A stretch of DNA of 64,000 nt from assembly GCF_907165205.1 (NCBI RefSeq), contig NC_058191.1, forward strand, positions 22,710,064 through 22,774,063. The letters run 5' to 3'. Under the pieces are notes generated by a model. The model made no database searches and was not told the DNA's origin. It worked only from the letters and a program-made list of their open reading frames with translations. Numbering within the stretch: position 1 is the first letter of the stretch; each line of letters starts with the position of its first letter. Below, piece by piece: positions 20,741 to 30,114 of the stretch. Origin of the DNA: Coccinella septempunctata. Its lineage: Eukaryota; Arthropoda; Insecta; Coleoptera; Coccinellidae. The position numbers were made by a program, and so were the translations under genes.

Positions 20741-21364
20741 TCACATCCTTCCAACGGAATCCGAGTTCTTCAAAACGAATATTCCAGATGTATCCGTCTT
20801 CCTGCAGAAAACTATGCCATTTCTCACCCACACATATTTATACCCCTTGTTTTTAGCGGCTATTCTGGCCTCCTTATAAAGAATTTTATTATTTAGGGTT
20901 AGATGTTCATTAACGAAGAATTCACCTGATACACCGTCCAAAGACATTCTGGGAGTTTTAATATTTTTGCGTTTGTTTCTTACTGCCATAAGAAACCTGT
21001 CTCTTTCGCCTCGTGATGTGAACCGAACTACAATATTTTTTATTGTGTTTTTGCCAGAAGATTTATTAATCTGCACTCTGTGGGCATAGTCAATGGTTGA
21101 TGAATTGATGCTATGACCAACATAAGTACCTATTTTCTCCACAATATGTAAAAGGTTCTCGTCGTTTTTTTCAGGAACTCCCTGGATCTCGACGTTGTTG
21201 AGACGCGCTGCCTGTTCCAATTCCCCCAATCTATTCCGCAAAGAACCCATCTCCGCCTTCAACATATCATTTTCAGTATATAACTGATCAGTTTTCTTCA
21301 CGTAATCATTGAGCCTACTTATTTCAGTCTCAAAATCAGATATTTTATCGCAGCAAAACTGCAC
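20741..21364 (-). CDS. LINE A ORF1 (coiled coil plus FP25K-like C-terminal domain), 5' truncated
   Basis: 207 codons open to the natural stop. A coiled-coil-like stretch (about residues 1-60, ISDFETEISRLNDYVKK, MGSLRNRLGELE) is followed by NNVEIQGVPEKNDENLLHIVEKIG, IDYAHRV, FTSRGERDRFLMAVRNKRK and FFVNEHLTLNNK...YKYVWVRNGIVFCRK. This pattern occurs in ORF1 proteins of CR1-like LINEs and in the baculovirus FP-like domain family. The usual N-terminal zinc/PHD part is absent, so the copy is probably truncated at the 5' edge. It is a presumed RNA-binding chaperone of the LINE particle. Confidence 0.7.
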   Translation of the reverse strand: MQFCCDKISDFETEISRLNDYVKKTDQLYTENDMLKAEMGSLRNRLGELEQAARLNNVEIQGVPEKNDENLLHIVEKIGTYVGHSINSSTIDYAHRVQINKSSGKNTIKNIVVRFTSRGERDRFLMAVRNKRKNIKTPRMSLDGVSGEFFVNEHLTLNNKILYKEARIAAKNKGYKYVWVRNGIVFCRKTDTSGIFVLKNSDSVGRM

Positions 21365-21378
21365 TCGATGTAGTATAT

Positions 21379-21778
21379 CCTCTTATACTGGCCTCCTGGT
21401 TTCCGGGCTCCCTCCGTGATTTCGCCATACAGAGCTATTTTGGGGAGTCTTGTGTCTTGCATCCTCAGAATGTGGCCGCTCCATCTTAGTCGTTACTTGA
21501 GTCTTAATTGTTGTACAACTCGCGCGTTGCAAGACTTTTGCATTCGAAACTTTGTGGAACCATCTGATGTGCATTATCTGTCTTAGATGACGTTGTTGCG
21601 TTTGTTCAAGCTGTTCAATATGTCGCCAGTAGGGTGTCCAGCTTTCGCTTCCGTAAAGAAGAAGGATTTTGGTTTTGTCGATATTGAGTCTAAGGCCTAA
21701 AGCTTCGTATATATGTTTATAGGTGTTAACATTATCTGTAGATACTCTGAGCTGTCAGCGATAAGTGAGATTATGTTG
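21379..21778 (-). pseudogene. LINE C, RT thumb region with internal deletion
   Basis: On the minus strand it reads SLIADSSEYLQIML, a frame change, EALGLRLNIDKTKILL, then LLYGSESWTPYWRHIEQLEQTQQRHLRQIM, RWFHKVSNAKVLQRA and, after another frame change, LPKIALYGEITEGARKPGGQYKR. This is the order seen at the C-terminal side of many insect LINE reverse transcriptases, but about 100 residues between KTKILL and LLYGSE are missing. The protein continues at 6181-6415 beyond the nest. Confidence 0.7.
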
Positions 21779-21780
21779 TG

Positions 21781-22140
21781 ACTAAGATTCGTAAATTGGA
21801 TCACAAACTTCGTGCAGTTGCAAAACACAGAATAAGTTCTGTGATATTTGAAATAGAAATGATGCGTTACAATAACTGTAGTCCTGGAGATAATTTATTC
21901 GCCCCAATCGCACAGTCTGCAAACAGTGCTGCAACTGAACTCACCCAGTCCTCACAGTTTTTCCCACATTTTTCATATTTTCCAACTGGACCCGTTCAAC
22001 ACTCACAACACACACACACACACACACCCATGCGACGAGCGTCATACTCAAATTTTTCTGCTCTCTCACCAGTCGAACTCTCTCAGCCCTCACAATTTAC
22101 TCCCATGCGCATCGCCTCACAACCACAGTCATTTACTTCT
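21781..22140 (+). pseudogene. Coding-like exon, Ser/Gln/Pro-rich, left part
   Basis: 119 codons without a stop and without an ATG at the start, beginning right at the edge of LINE C. It starts with a helical stretch (KLDHKLRAVAKHRISSVIFEIEMM) that resembles the C-terminal BESS-like motif of MADF-type insect proteins, followed by low-complexity Ser/Gln/Pro/His sequence including (CA)n-encoded His-Thr repeats. A similar composition resumes at 29632 beyond the Harbinger. I do not recognise the gene; it may be a host exon or part of another transposon. Confidence 0.35.
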
Positions 22141-22143
22141 TTA

Positions 22144-22322
22144 AGGGCCGACTGCACCGCTTAAGCTTAACGTTTAAGTGTAGCTTATTTGAATAATCCG
22201 ACTGCACCGTAGTTTAAGCGCCACCTAAATCGAGATAAGGTCGGCTGCACCGAACACATTTCTAAGTGGAGCTTAGCCAAGCTCCACTTATATTTTAATG
22301 GAAAGTTGAAGTGCACCGTAAA
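22144..22322. repeat. Subterminal repeats of the Harbinger
   Basis: A motif close to GACTGCACCG appears four times in the left 180 bases: near 22150, 22199, 22247 and 22310 (the last as AGTGCACCG). Such iterated subterminal motifs are typical transposase or Myb-protein binding sites. Confidence 0.6.
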
Positions 22323-22535
22323 AAATTAAGTGGCGCTTGACTAAACCATAGCACGGTATAAGATTTCGTGTGCGACGTTGCAATCCACCATAGAATAGGT
22401 CATATTTTCCATTTAAGATGAAGAAAAATGAGTTTTTATATGCAATTCTCTGTTCAGTCTGCTCATACTGGCAAATTCAAACTATAGATAGATAGTGATT
22501 AGTTATCTACTACGGTTTTCGCAGCTTATAAATAT

Positions 22536-23373
22536 ATGAAAGCTTTTGAGAATATTTTGGAAAAGGAGAGTGAAAATAAACGGTTTCGAGGTGTGAATTA
22601 TTCGCTCGCGGAGAAACAGTTGCTGTTACAATTAGTGAGTGGCGAAAAACATGTAATAGAAAATAAAAAGACAGATGCGCAATCCTGGAGGGAAAAAGAT
22701 GGTGCTTGGGAAAAAATTACACGGCAGTTCAATAGTATGTCTCCAATGAAAATATTTCGTTGCAAAGAATCTTTAAAAAAGTGCTATGAAAATTAAAAGA
22801 AAGAAGTGAAGAAGCTGGTGGCAACACAAAAAAGAAATTGTATGGCCACAGGGGGTGGAGGAGCTATGAAAATAGATGATCCGTGCGCCGAGATTCTGAT
22901 GGAAATCGCCAATAAAAAAACTTTAATGGGCATGGAATGTGAATTTGGAGGAGATAGAGCTGGTCCTTCCAGGGAGCCAGAACTGGAAGAAGGAGAAGTT
23001 GTCACAATACACCCCGAGGAATTGGAAAATCAAGAGGAGGTACGTTTTTATTTTTGGCATTTCTAGGATATTTCATGATGTAATTTTTTTTCAGGAATCT
23101 ATCGACTGGGGCCATCATACTGCTCAGAATTTGAGAACTCCACTTTCCAAAGAACTCTCAGAAACAAAAAGACTCTGTGAAAAATCTGGAAAGTGGATTT
23201 CCAGAAGACGTCCTGGTGTAGTAAAAGCGGTACATACAAGTGACTTATCGAGAAAATATCACGAAGTGGCGGATTTAAAAAAAGATTACTTGGAAACTGA
23301 CCTCAAGAGATCTAAAAGGAAAAATTTGCAGAGGGACCTAGAAATTAAGGACTTGCAGATTAAGAATTGTTGA
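22536..23373 (+). pseudogene. Harbinger Myb/SANT-like DNA-binding protein, one nonsense codon
   Basis: Exons are 22536-23040 and 23096-23373, with a 55-base GT-AG intron (TTTTTTTTCAG acceptor). The first 86 codons hold a Myb/SANT-like domain (NYSLAEKQLLLQLV...WREKDGAWEKITRQFNSM...KESLKKCYEN). Codon 87 is TAA at 22794, after which the frame stays open through an acidic region and the second exon (ESIDWGHHTAQNLRTPLS...) to a stop at 23373. In active Harbingers this protein carries the nuclease into the nucleus and binds the ends. An AATAAA near 23405 fits its poly(A) signal. One point mutation would explain the break. Confidence 0.75.
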
Positions 23374-23711
23374 ATTATTCAACAATACTTGTTAATTTTT
23401 TGTAGAAATAAAAAATAGAGTACACCTGAATAAATTTATTTAAGTTATTAAATTTCCAAAAGTAAAATCATAAATTCCCTAATCTGCAAACAGACGAACA
23501 CACCCTCTGCTGAGGGGGAACAGTGTGGGGATTCTCACTCTCCGAGCTCGAGACCCACTAAAAACCATTAACTGCTTCTTCATAGGTTCCGGGCATTTTG
23601 CCTATTAACCAGTTGACTCTTATGGTTTCTGGACTCTCACACGATCATAGTCGTGTTGATATTTGTATGCTGCCTATAGCTTTTATAGGTTAAGCTCTTC
23701 TTTGGTTACAT

Positions 23712-26420
23712 TTAAATCCTTACCTGATCTTTGGGTCTTCGGTAGTAGGTTCTTGACCTTCTAGCTTCTTCCGTTGGATCGTAGTCGACTAATCTTCGTA
23801 GTTCCTCATTTGGATGTTGTTTGGCTTTGTCGAATATCCTTTCCGCCTTTCTCTTCATAAATTCTGTAACTGGTTCCCATTCCAAGTCCTTGTAGATTTG
23901 TTTGTTCCTAACAAACCAGGGTACGTCCATCGCCATTCTAAGGAGTTTATTCTCAGTGGCCTGTATTTTCTTGATGTGGGTCTTGGCTGCGAAGCCCCAT
24001 GCCGCCGATCCATATGTGAGTTGTGGTCGCGCAATTGTTTTAATCATCGTCAACTTGATGTTCTTATTCATATGACTTCTTCTGCCTATGAGTGGATAAA
24101 GTTTACTCATTGCGGCTTTTGTTTTATCAACTGCACATTTGATGTGGTTTTTCCATGTAAGTCCTCTGTCAAGCGTCACTCCTAGGTATGTTGCTTCATT
24201 TTTCCATTCAACCTCTTCTCCATCAACTTCAAGGTTTTCTTCCATCCTCAATCTTCTCTTTTGCAGTAATATTGCTTGAGTCTTTCTTCCATTGATTTGG
24301 ATTTTCCATTTGATGCACCATTTGAGTAATTCATCTATGGCTTCCTGCAGTCTCCGGTGTATGATCTCTGGGCGTCGATGTCTGAACGCTATTCCTGTGT
24401 CATCTGCGTACAATGTGAGCATATTTCTAGCATTCTTCGGGATATCATAGACGTATATTACATAAAGCAGAGGTCCAAGTACCGATCCTTGAGGCACTCC
24501 CGCTTCTAATTGTCTGATTTGAGAGGTTGCTCCATCTATTTTCACATAAAAGTTTCTATTCCTCAGATAGTTCCTTATAATCTTGCATAGCTTGGTCGAA
24601 TATCCTGCTTTTTTCATCTTGTAGATTAGGCCTTCGTGCCATACTCTATCAAAAGCTCTCTCGATATCCATCAGAACTAATCCTGTGGCCTGTTTGGTCT
24701 GCATTCCTTCGGTGACGTATTCTATGAGCCGTAGTAATTGGAGTTCAGTCGAGTGTTCTCGTCGAAATCCAAATTGTTCGGGTGGAATTATCTTCAACAT
24801 TTCTGTTTCCTCATTCAGCCTTTTGGCGATAACCCTCTCGACGACTTTTCCTAGTGCTGATAATAGGCTGATTGGTCTATAATTTTGAGGAAATTTCCGT
24901 TCCTTTCCAGGCTTGTTGAAAACTATCATTTCTGCAGTTTTCCATCTCTTTGGGTAGTATTCGGTCCTCATCACTCCGTTTGTTATATTCGTCAAGGCTG
25001 CTATTCCTTTTCTAGGCAATTTCTTCAACATATAATTCGTTATCCTATCTTCTCCTGGTGCTTTCCGGTTTTTCAGTTTCATTATTATCTCTTTGATTTC
25101 TGTTGGTGAAGCCGGTTTTGGAATGATTTCGGTTTCCGGTGGTTCCATCATCAGTTCTTCGTTTGCCTCCACTTCTTCTTCTAGATCTTCATTGTCATCA
25201 TCATTTCTGTAATTTATTCTGGCTTCTCTCTCAATTGAGTCGGCAAGTGCTTCGGCTTTTTCAAGTCTCGTATATACCATTCCGTTTGCTCCATGCAGTG
25301 GAGGTATAACTGTCCGTTCTCGTCGTAAGCGTTTTTGCATTTTCCAAGCCGAGTGATCTATTGTATTCAGTTCCCTTAATCTCTGGTGCCATCTGTTATT
25401 ACGCAGTTCTGTTAAAGCATTTTTCAATATCTGACTATGCTTATTCAGTTTCTTCTTGTCTTCTTCTCTTTTTGTTGTTCTGTAGATTTTCCTGAGTCTT
25501 CTGTTCTTTTTTATAAGTTCCTTTATATCCCTTGGCGTATCTCCATGTGAATGTTTCGGAATTGGTTTCCTTATTCTCTTGGTGCTTTCTTCATAGGCTT
25601 CTTTTATTTGATTTTCCAATTTTTCAACTGCTTCATCTAATTCATCCCGGGTGTTTATTTGGGGAATTTCCGTGATTTTCTCCTGAAGTAAATTCTTATA
25701 TTTCTCCCAGTCTGTGCGATCCTTGGTTTGTGTCTCTTCTTCGTTTCTTGGGCCATGTCCCACTATGAATTCTATGGGATTGTGGTCTGAAGTTCCGTCT
25801 TCTATTGTATCAATGCTGATTTCTTCAGTGATGTCTTTCATTACGACAATGTCCAGTACATCGGGTAGTCCATTTACTCTTGGTATGTAGGTCGGTATAT
25901 CAGGTCCTATCACAACTGCATTAAGTTTTTCAGCATAAATCTTCAGTCTTCTCCCATTGGTATTTTCCACCCTACTGTTCCATTCCTGCGATTTGCAGTT
26001 AAGATCACCAATTATGATTTTCGGGTGTCTTCCTACTAGTAGCATTTTTAGATCCTCTTCCAGCATGTCCTTATCCGGTGATTTATAAGTCGAAATAATC
26101 TTCACTTGTCCTCGATTGGTATTCACAATAATCGATATTGCTTCTACTTCTTGACCATTGAATATTTGGTCGAAATGGTGATCCATATTCCTTCTAGCCA
26201 GTATAGCAACGCCACCTGTGCTGTTAGGTCTATCATTTCTGTAGATATCGTAATTGGGAAATGCTATCCGAACGTTGGGGTTAAGTCTTGTTTCTTGGAG
26301 AGCTATGACATCCGGTTTCTTCTCTTCAATCAGTTCTTCGAATTCTGGTCTGCGGGCTCTCAATCCTTCGACGTTCCAAGAGACGATTATGAGATTGTTC
26401 TTTATCGTCGTATCAGCCAT
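23712..26420 (-). CDS. LINE B copy 2 ORF2: endonuclease-reverse transcriptase, intact
   Basis: 902 residues with no stop, the same length as copy 1 and differing by a small number of substitutions. All endonuclease motifs (ALQETRLNP, IIGDLNCKSQEW, SDHNPIEF) and RT motifs (MDIERAFDRVW, GVPQGSVLGPL, LYADDTGI) are present. Unlike copy 1, motif A has the consensus AFD. By motif content this is the best-preserved enzyme in the window. Confidence 0.93.
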   Translation of the reverse strand: MADTTIKNNLIIVSWNVEGLRARRPEFEELIEEKKPDVIALQETRLNPNVRIAFPNYDIYRNDRPNSTGGVAILARRNMDHHFDQIFNGQEVEAISIIVNTNRGQVKIISTYKSPDKDMLEEDLKMLLVGRHPKIIIGDLNCKSQEWNSRVENTNGRRLKIYAEKLNAVVIGPDIPTYIPRVNGLPDVLDIVVMKDITEEISIDTIEDGTSDHNPIEFIVGHGPRNEEETQTKDRTDWEKYKNLLQEKITEIPQINTRDELDEAVEKLENQIKEAYEESTKRIRKPIPKHSHGDTPRDIKELIKKNRRLRKIYRTTKREEDKKKLNKHSQILKNALTELRNNRWHQRLRELNTIDHSAWKMQKRLRRERTVIPPLHGANGMVYTRLEKAEALADSIEREARINYRNDDDNEDLEEEVEANEELMMEPPETEIIPKPASPTEIKEIIMKLKNRKAPGEDRITNYMLKKLPRKGIAALTNITNGVMRTEYYPKRWKTAEMIVFNKPGKERKFPQNYRPISLLSALGKVVERVIAKRLNEETEMLKIIPPEQFGFRREHSTELQLLRLIEYVTEGMQTKQATGLVLMDIERAFDRVWHEGLIYKMKKAGYSTKLCKIIRNYLRNRNFYVKIDGATSQIRQLEAGVPQGSVLGPLLYVIYVYDIPKNARNMLTLYADDTGIAFRHRRPEIIHRRLQEAIDELLKWCIKWKIQINGRKTQAILLQKRRLRMEENLEVDGEEVEWKNEATYLGVTLDRGLTWKNHIKCAVDKTKAAMSKLYPLIGRRSHMNKNIKLTMIKTIARPQLTYGSAAWGFAAKTHIKKIQATENKLLRMAMDVPWFVRNKQIYKDLEWEPVTEFMKRKAERIFDKAKQHPNEELRRLVDYDPTEEARRSRTYYRRPKDQVRI

Positions 26421-27814
26421 TAAATATTCTTAATAATTTGCTGCATCTTCTTTTCAATCTCTTTCTCCAGATTCTGCATCATCGTGCTGAGGAGGTTTTT
26501 CGTGAACTTATCCAGTTCCTCAGTGATTCCAGAAATTCCTTTTCTGGTTTCGGCTTTTTTGACGGTTTTTGCCTTTTCCGTCTTTTTCTCTGGTTTCATC
26601 GTCTCTTTGACTGCTTTGGTTGCAGTTTCCTGGGGTTTCTTCACTTCCGAAGAGTTTTGGGATGGCCTCGGTGTATTTTGTGTTGGCCTCGAGCTGGTCT
26701 GGTTCGATCTTGGCGATCTCTTGGTCTTTTTAGTGACCAATTTCCATTCGCTACATCCCTTGTAGCTGGCTGGATGTCCTTGCTCTCCGCAGAGAACACA
26801 AGAGGCATTTCGCTCCTCGTTCTCCCTGGTAAGCGTACACTCCTTGGAGCTGTGATTACCGGAGCATTTCACGCACCTCCATGGAAAAGTGCACTTACTT
26901 TGGGCATGTCCATATCGCTGACAGCGGTAACATTGTCCAGGCCCAATCGTCCTTCTCTTAGGTTCAACAACACAGTTCATGTTGTAGAGCCTTTTCACCT
27001 CGAAGATATCCTTATTCTGGGTTTTAACCAGCAATAAGGGCATCGGCTGTTTTGTTTTATTTGAGGTCATCCTTATGACCTCAGCATCGACGATCCCTTG
27101 ATCCTTGAGGTCGTCAAGGATCGTCGGGATATCTGCATCCAGCGGTAGGTATCTCACTACCGCGTATATTTTCTTTTCTTCCTCCCGTTGAAGAGTGTAA
27201 AACTCCCTATTTATTTTATGAAGGAAGTCCGTCATCCTTCTATGATCATCGGCGCTTTGTGGGACGATTCTTATACCGTCCTTTACTGTCGTCGCTCTTT
27301 GGTATTTAATACCGTTTCGCATTAACGCGTTCGAAATTGAAGTCCATTCGGACGTACCTCTCAGGGTCACAGGGGGGATTTTTTCTTTTCTCTCCACTGG
27401 AGTGGTTTTCTCTTGGTCTGGGGTTTCCAAGACTCTTTTCTTTTTTGTATCTTCATTTGACGAGGAGCTATCCTTTCTCACTCTTTTGGCGGGTGGGGAA
27501 ATTTTGGTTTGAGGGGTTTTGACCACCTCCATCTTCTGTTTTTGAACCGGTTAGTTCACTTCTTGGACATTTTTCAAAATAATGTTCTTCTTGAGTGCTT
27601 TGGAGTAACTTTCCTTATTTCCCTCCTGCAACTCGAGCCTCTCCCTGAGATTTTTAATCTCAGCAACTAAGCTAGATACGCATCTATCTAACTCATTCAC
27701 CCTCGCTTTCAAACTTGCGTTCTCCTCTCTCAAAATATCGTGTTCGGACACGACATTAGCGATTTCTGGCGCGTCTTCTTCCATTACGGAATCGCAGTCC
27801 GAATGGTCAGACAT
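26420..27814 (-). pseudogene. LINE B copy 2 ORF1, one nonsense codon
   Basis: The frame matches copy 1 ORF1 but has TAA (plus-strand TTA at 27551-27553) at codon 88, where copy 1 has a Leu codon. It also lacks one codon near residue 72. After the stop, 370 codons are open and include the three CCHC knuckles. The N-terminal coiled-coil part is thus separated from the RNA-binding part. The stop overlaps the ORF2 start as TAATG, as in copy 1. Confidence 0.88.
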
Positions 27815-28091
27815 TTTAGAATCTAATTAATAATTACTTTGCTACTCAAAGAAATTGGAAATAAAATTTTTCAAGACAAAAGAAAAATGGCTAAGTTATA
27901 TATTTTCTATACTATGAGAAAAATAAATCGACTCACCAGTGATATCCGTGGAACCAGCGATCTTGGAGGTGATCTGGACTCTACACTGAACACACTGAAT
28001 TTGAACGAATTTCCGCTCTATAACGCATACACTTATAGAACTTACAAAAAACTTCGGAAGTTTCGTAGACGGAATCAAAAATTCCGTAGCT

Positions 28092-28222
28092 TCGCTAGTG
28101 TCAACTTTCACTTCGACTTTCTCTTTTACAACACGAGAGATGACGTATCGCACTGCATCGCTAGTGTACACTTTCACTTCGACTTTCTCTTTTACAACAC
28201 GAGAGATGACGTATCGCACTGG
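28092..28222 (-). repeat. Two 66-bp tandem repeats in the LINE B copy 2 leader
   Basis: Units start at 28092 and 28158 and differ only in a few bases (TCGCTAGTGT then TTTCACTTCGAC and ACGAGAGATGACG). Copy 1 shows related but non-repeated sequence here. Tandem leader monomers often carry the promoter of LINEs. Confidence 0.8.
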
Positions 28223-28237
28223 TATCATTCAACACAT

Positions 28238-29403
28238 CTACCTGCTACAACGTCTCGAGGTGAACTGTAATTCCTCCACGTCAAATTCTTCATCAATATC
28301 TGGTTCACTTTCACCCAATCCTCTTGCAAAATTATGTCGTATGGGTGTGGCTATAATAATTGCCATAGTTGTTTTCATTTTAAGCCTACAGCCATATGCT
28401 AGAATTGGAAACCGTCTTTTCCATATACCAAAGAATCGCTCTATGGTATTTTGGGTCCTTATATGGGTTTCATTATAAAGATGTTCTGCTCTTGAGGTAG
28501 GATTCAGTAGTGGTGTCAATAGATATTTCTTTATAGGATAACCATTATCACCTGTTCAGAAAAAAAAATTGTTAAATCCAATAATTTATTCCATATTTAT
28601 TTTTCAAACTTGCCTAATATTATGCAGTCATCAAAAAGCCTGGCAACACGACTCGAATTGAAAATGGTACTGTCATGCGCTGATCCAGGCCATCTCCCAA
28701 CTACATTTTCAAATTTCAAATCTGCATTACAGATTGCCTGCACGTTAATGGAGAAATAGCCCTCACGATTTCTGAATATTTCTGCATCATCACCACCTAC
28801 AAGTAGTTCTTCAATATAATATAAAAAATTAAACCTACAGAAATACCAACCTGGTGATTGAATTTTCACATGTGTGCAGTCTATCGCTCCAACTACATGG
28901 GGAAATCTAGCAATGTCATAAAACTGCATTTTCAATATGTTCCTTCTTTCATTGTCAGGAAATCTTATAAACTGATCGTATAGGATAGCTATTGGTCTTG
29001 TCACTTTTTGAACTATACGGCCTGCAGTTGTTGGGTGAATTCCAATAAAATCAGCTATACAATCCAAATGCGCTCCTGTTGCATATAAACGTAGACACGT
29101 TTATAATTGATTTATTGGAGACACAGACATATTCCTGAAAAATTGGTTTGTGATTCAGGCACAAAGTAGACTGAATAAATGTTATTCTACTCACATATCA
29201 GTTTCAAATTCCAATTGGTTTTCGACATAAGGCAAGAATTGCATCACACTCTCTTTACTCAATCTAAATTTTTTGAAAAATGTAAAATCATCCAAATTAT
29301 GGAAATGATCTGTACGATCATATATCCTGCGAGGAATTCCAAATTCAACGATTTCAAATTCATCAAGATCTTCCTAGATTATATCATTGGCGATAAATTC
29401 CAT
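28238..29403 (-). pseudogene. HARBI1-like nuclease of the Harbinger, two nonsense codons
   Basis: Three exons on minus: 29195-29403, 28614-29134 and 28238-28551. Intron 1 (60 bases) is GT-AG. Intron 2 (62 bases) has a GC donor (G|GCAAGT) and an AG acceptor. The order follows HARBI1: an N-terminal region with IYDRTDHFHNLDDFTFFKKFRLS, LRLYATGAHLDCIADFIGIH, the first catalytic Asp in VVGAIDCTHVKI, the second in GRWPGSAHDSTIF, LGDNGYPIKKYLLTPL across intron 2, and Glu in TIERFFGIWKRRF. Stops interrupt codon 10 (TAG) and the position before TCLRLYATG (TAA). The role would be to cut and join the transposon ends with the Myb-like partner. Confidence 0.82.
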
Positions 29404-29622
29404 AATTGACTATCTAATAACTAATCACAACTCTGTCTCTGACTATACTACTATACAAAAGCAAACTTTTGAAATTACTTCTAAAAATGAATACTCGAAT
29501 GCCGAACTGCGAACTGTGCTTGGAATTTTGAACATTTGACATTACTTTCAAAAATTTTTAGGTTACGTTGATGCGTAAAATCATGCGTAATCGGTAAAAT
29601 CGTTAAGCGGTAGTTCTCCTTA

Positions 29623-29774
29623 AAATAAAAAGTGAACCCTCTCAATCATCACAGCTTACTCACACGAGACTCTCGTCATACCAACATTTTTCATCAACTC
29701 ATCAGAGCTCCCGATATAATTCAGATTCTAACCTAACATCATACTTTGAAAACTATGATTGTGAAACTGGTCCT
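29623..29774 (+). pseudogene. Coding-like exon, right part beyond the Harbinger
   Basis: From 29632 one frame reads EPSQSSQLTHTRLSSYQHF and on to FENYDCETGPS, with the same Ser/Gln/His-rich style as 21781-22140. The frame is shifted relative to the left part, so at least one indel would be needed to join them. GTAAGT at 29774 could be a splice donor. This suggests the Harbinger landed in an exon, but the identity is unknown. Confidence 0.3.
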
Positions 29775-30112
29775 AGTAAGTAATATTCTCGTTGTAGGAT
29801 TTTGTACTTTGTTTCCGTTTCTTACTTTATATTCTTTTGTTATTTAGAGTTATTTTGGGGAGTTTATTTTCATTCAACTAAGAGTTTATTTTTATTTAAC
29901 TAAGAGTTCATTTTTATTTGATATAATTATAATGAAGGAAAGTTCTGTGAGGCTCAAAACGTCAACAAGAGCCTTGCATACGTCTGGAACAATTCTGGAT
30001 ATCAATTAACATATCAACATATACTGGAAACTTGTAAATGAATCGCCTCTTGCAAGGAACCGCAGCGTTAGCGCTAAATGTTCTTCCGCGGGGATTGCCA
30101 TTCGGAACTCAG
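29775..30112. other. Non-coding DNA with a short tandem repeat
   Basis: No gene is seen. Near 29868-29932 a unit of about 23 bases (CTAAGAGTTTATTTTTATTT-like) is repeated imperfectly three times. Confidence 0.45.
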
Positions 30113-30114
30113 TA

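Larger units (their letters stand above)
19907..21378 (-). mobile_element. LINE A, 5' part (ORF1 and endonuclease)
   Basis: This is the rest of the LINE whose 3' part is at 6422-8588. On the minus strand it holds ORF1, a short spacer and the endonuclease, then runs into the tRNA fragment and the BEL 3' LTR. Its 5' edge near 21378 abuts LINE C sequence. Confidence 0.82.
23481..28222 (-). mobile_element. LINE B copy 2, inserted between the two Harbinger genes
   Basis: A second nearly full-length LINE B, very close to copy 1 throughout ORF1 and ORF2. It differs at both edges. At the 3' side it stops at AATCTGCAAAC and lacks the last bases and poly(A) seen in copies 1 and 3. At the 5' side it has two 66-bp leader repeats that copy 1 lacks. 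No target duplication is evident. Confidence 0.9.
22144..29619. mobile_element. PIF/Harbinger-type DNA transposon, containing LINE B copy 2
   Basis: The left end AGGGCCGACTGCACCGCTTAA and the right end (inverted GGAGAACTACCGCTTAA) are imperfect terminal inverted repeats, flanked by TTA on both sides (22141-22143 and 29620-29622), the usual 3-bp target of this superfamily. It carries the two expected convergent genes: a Myb/SANT-like protein on plus and a HARBI1-like nuclease on minus. Without the LINE it is about 2.7 kb. Both genes have nonsense codons, so the copy is dead. Confidence 0.85.
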
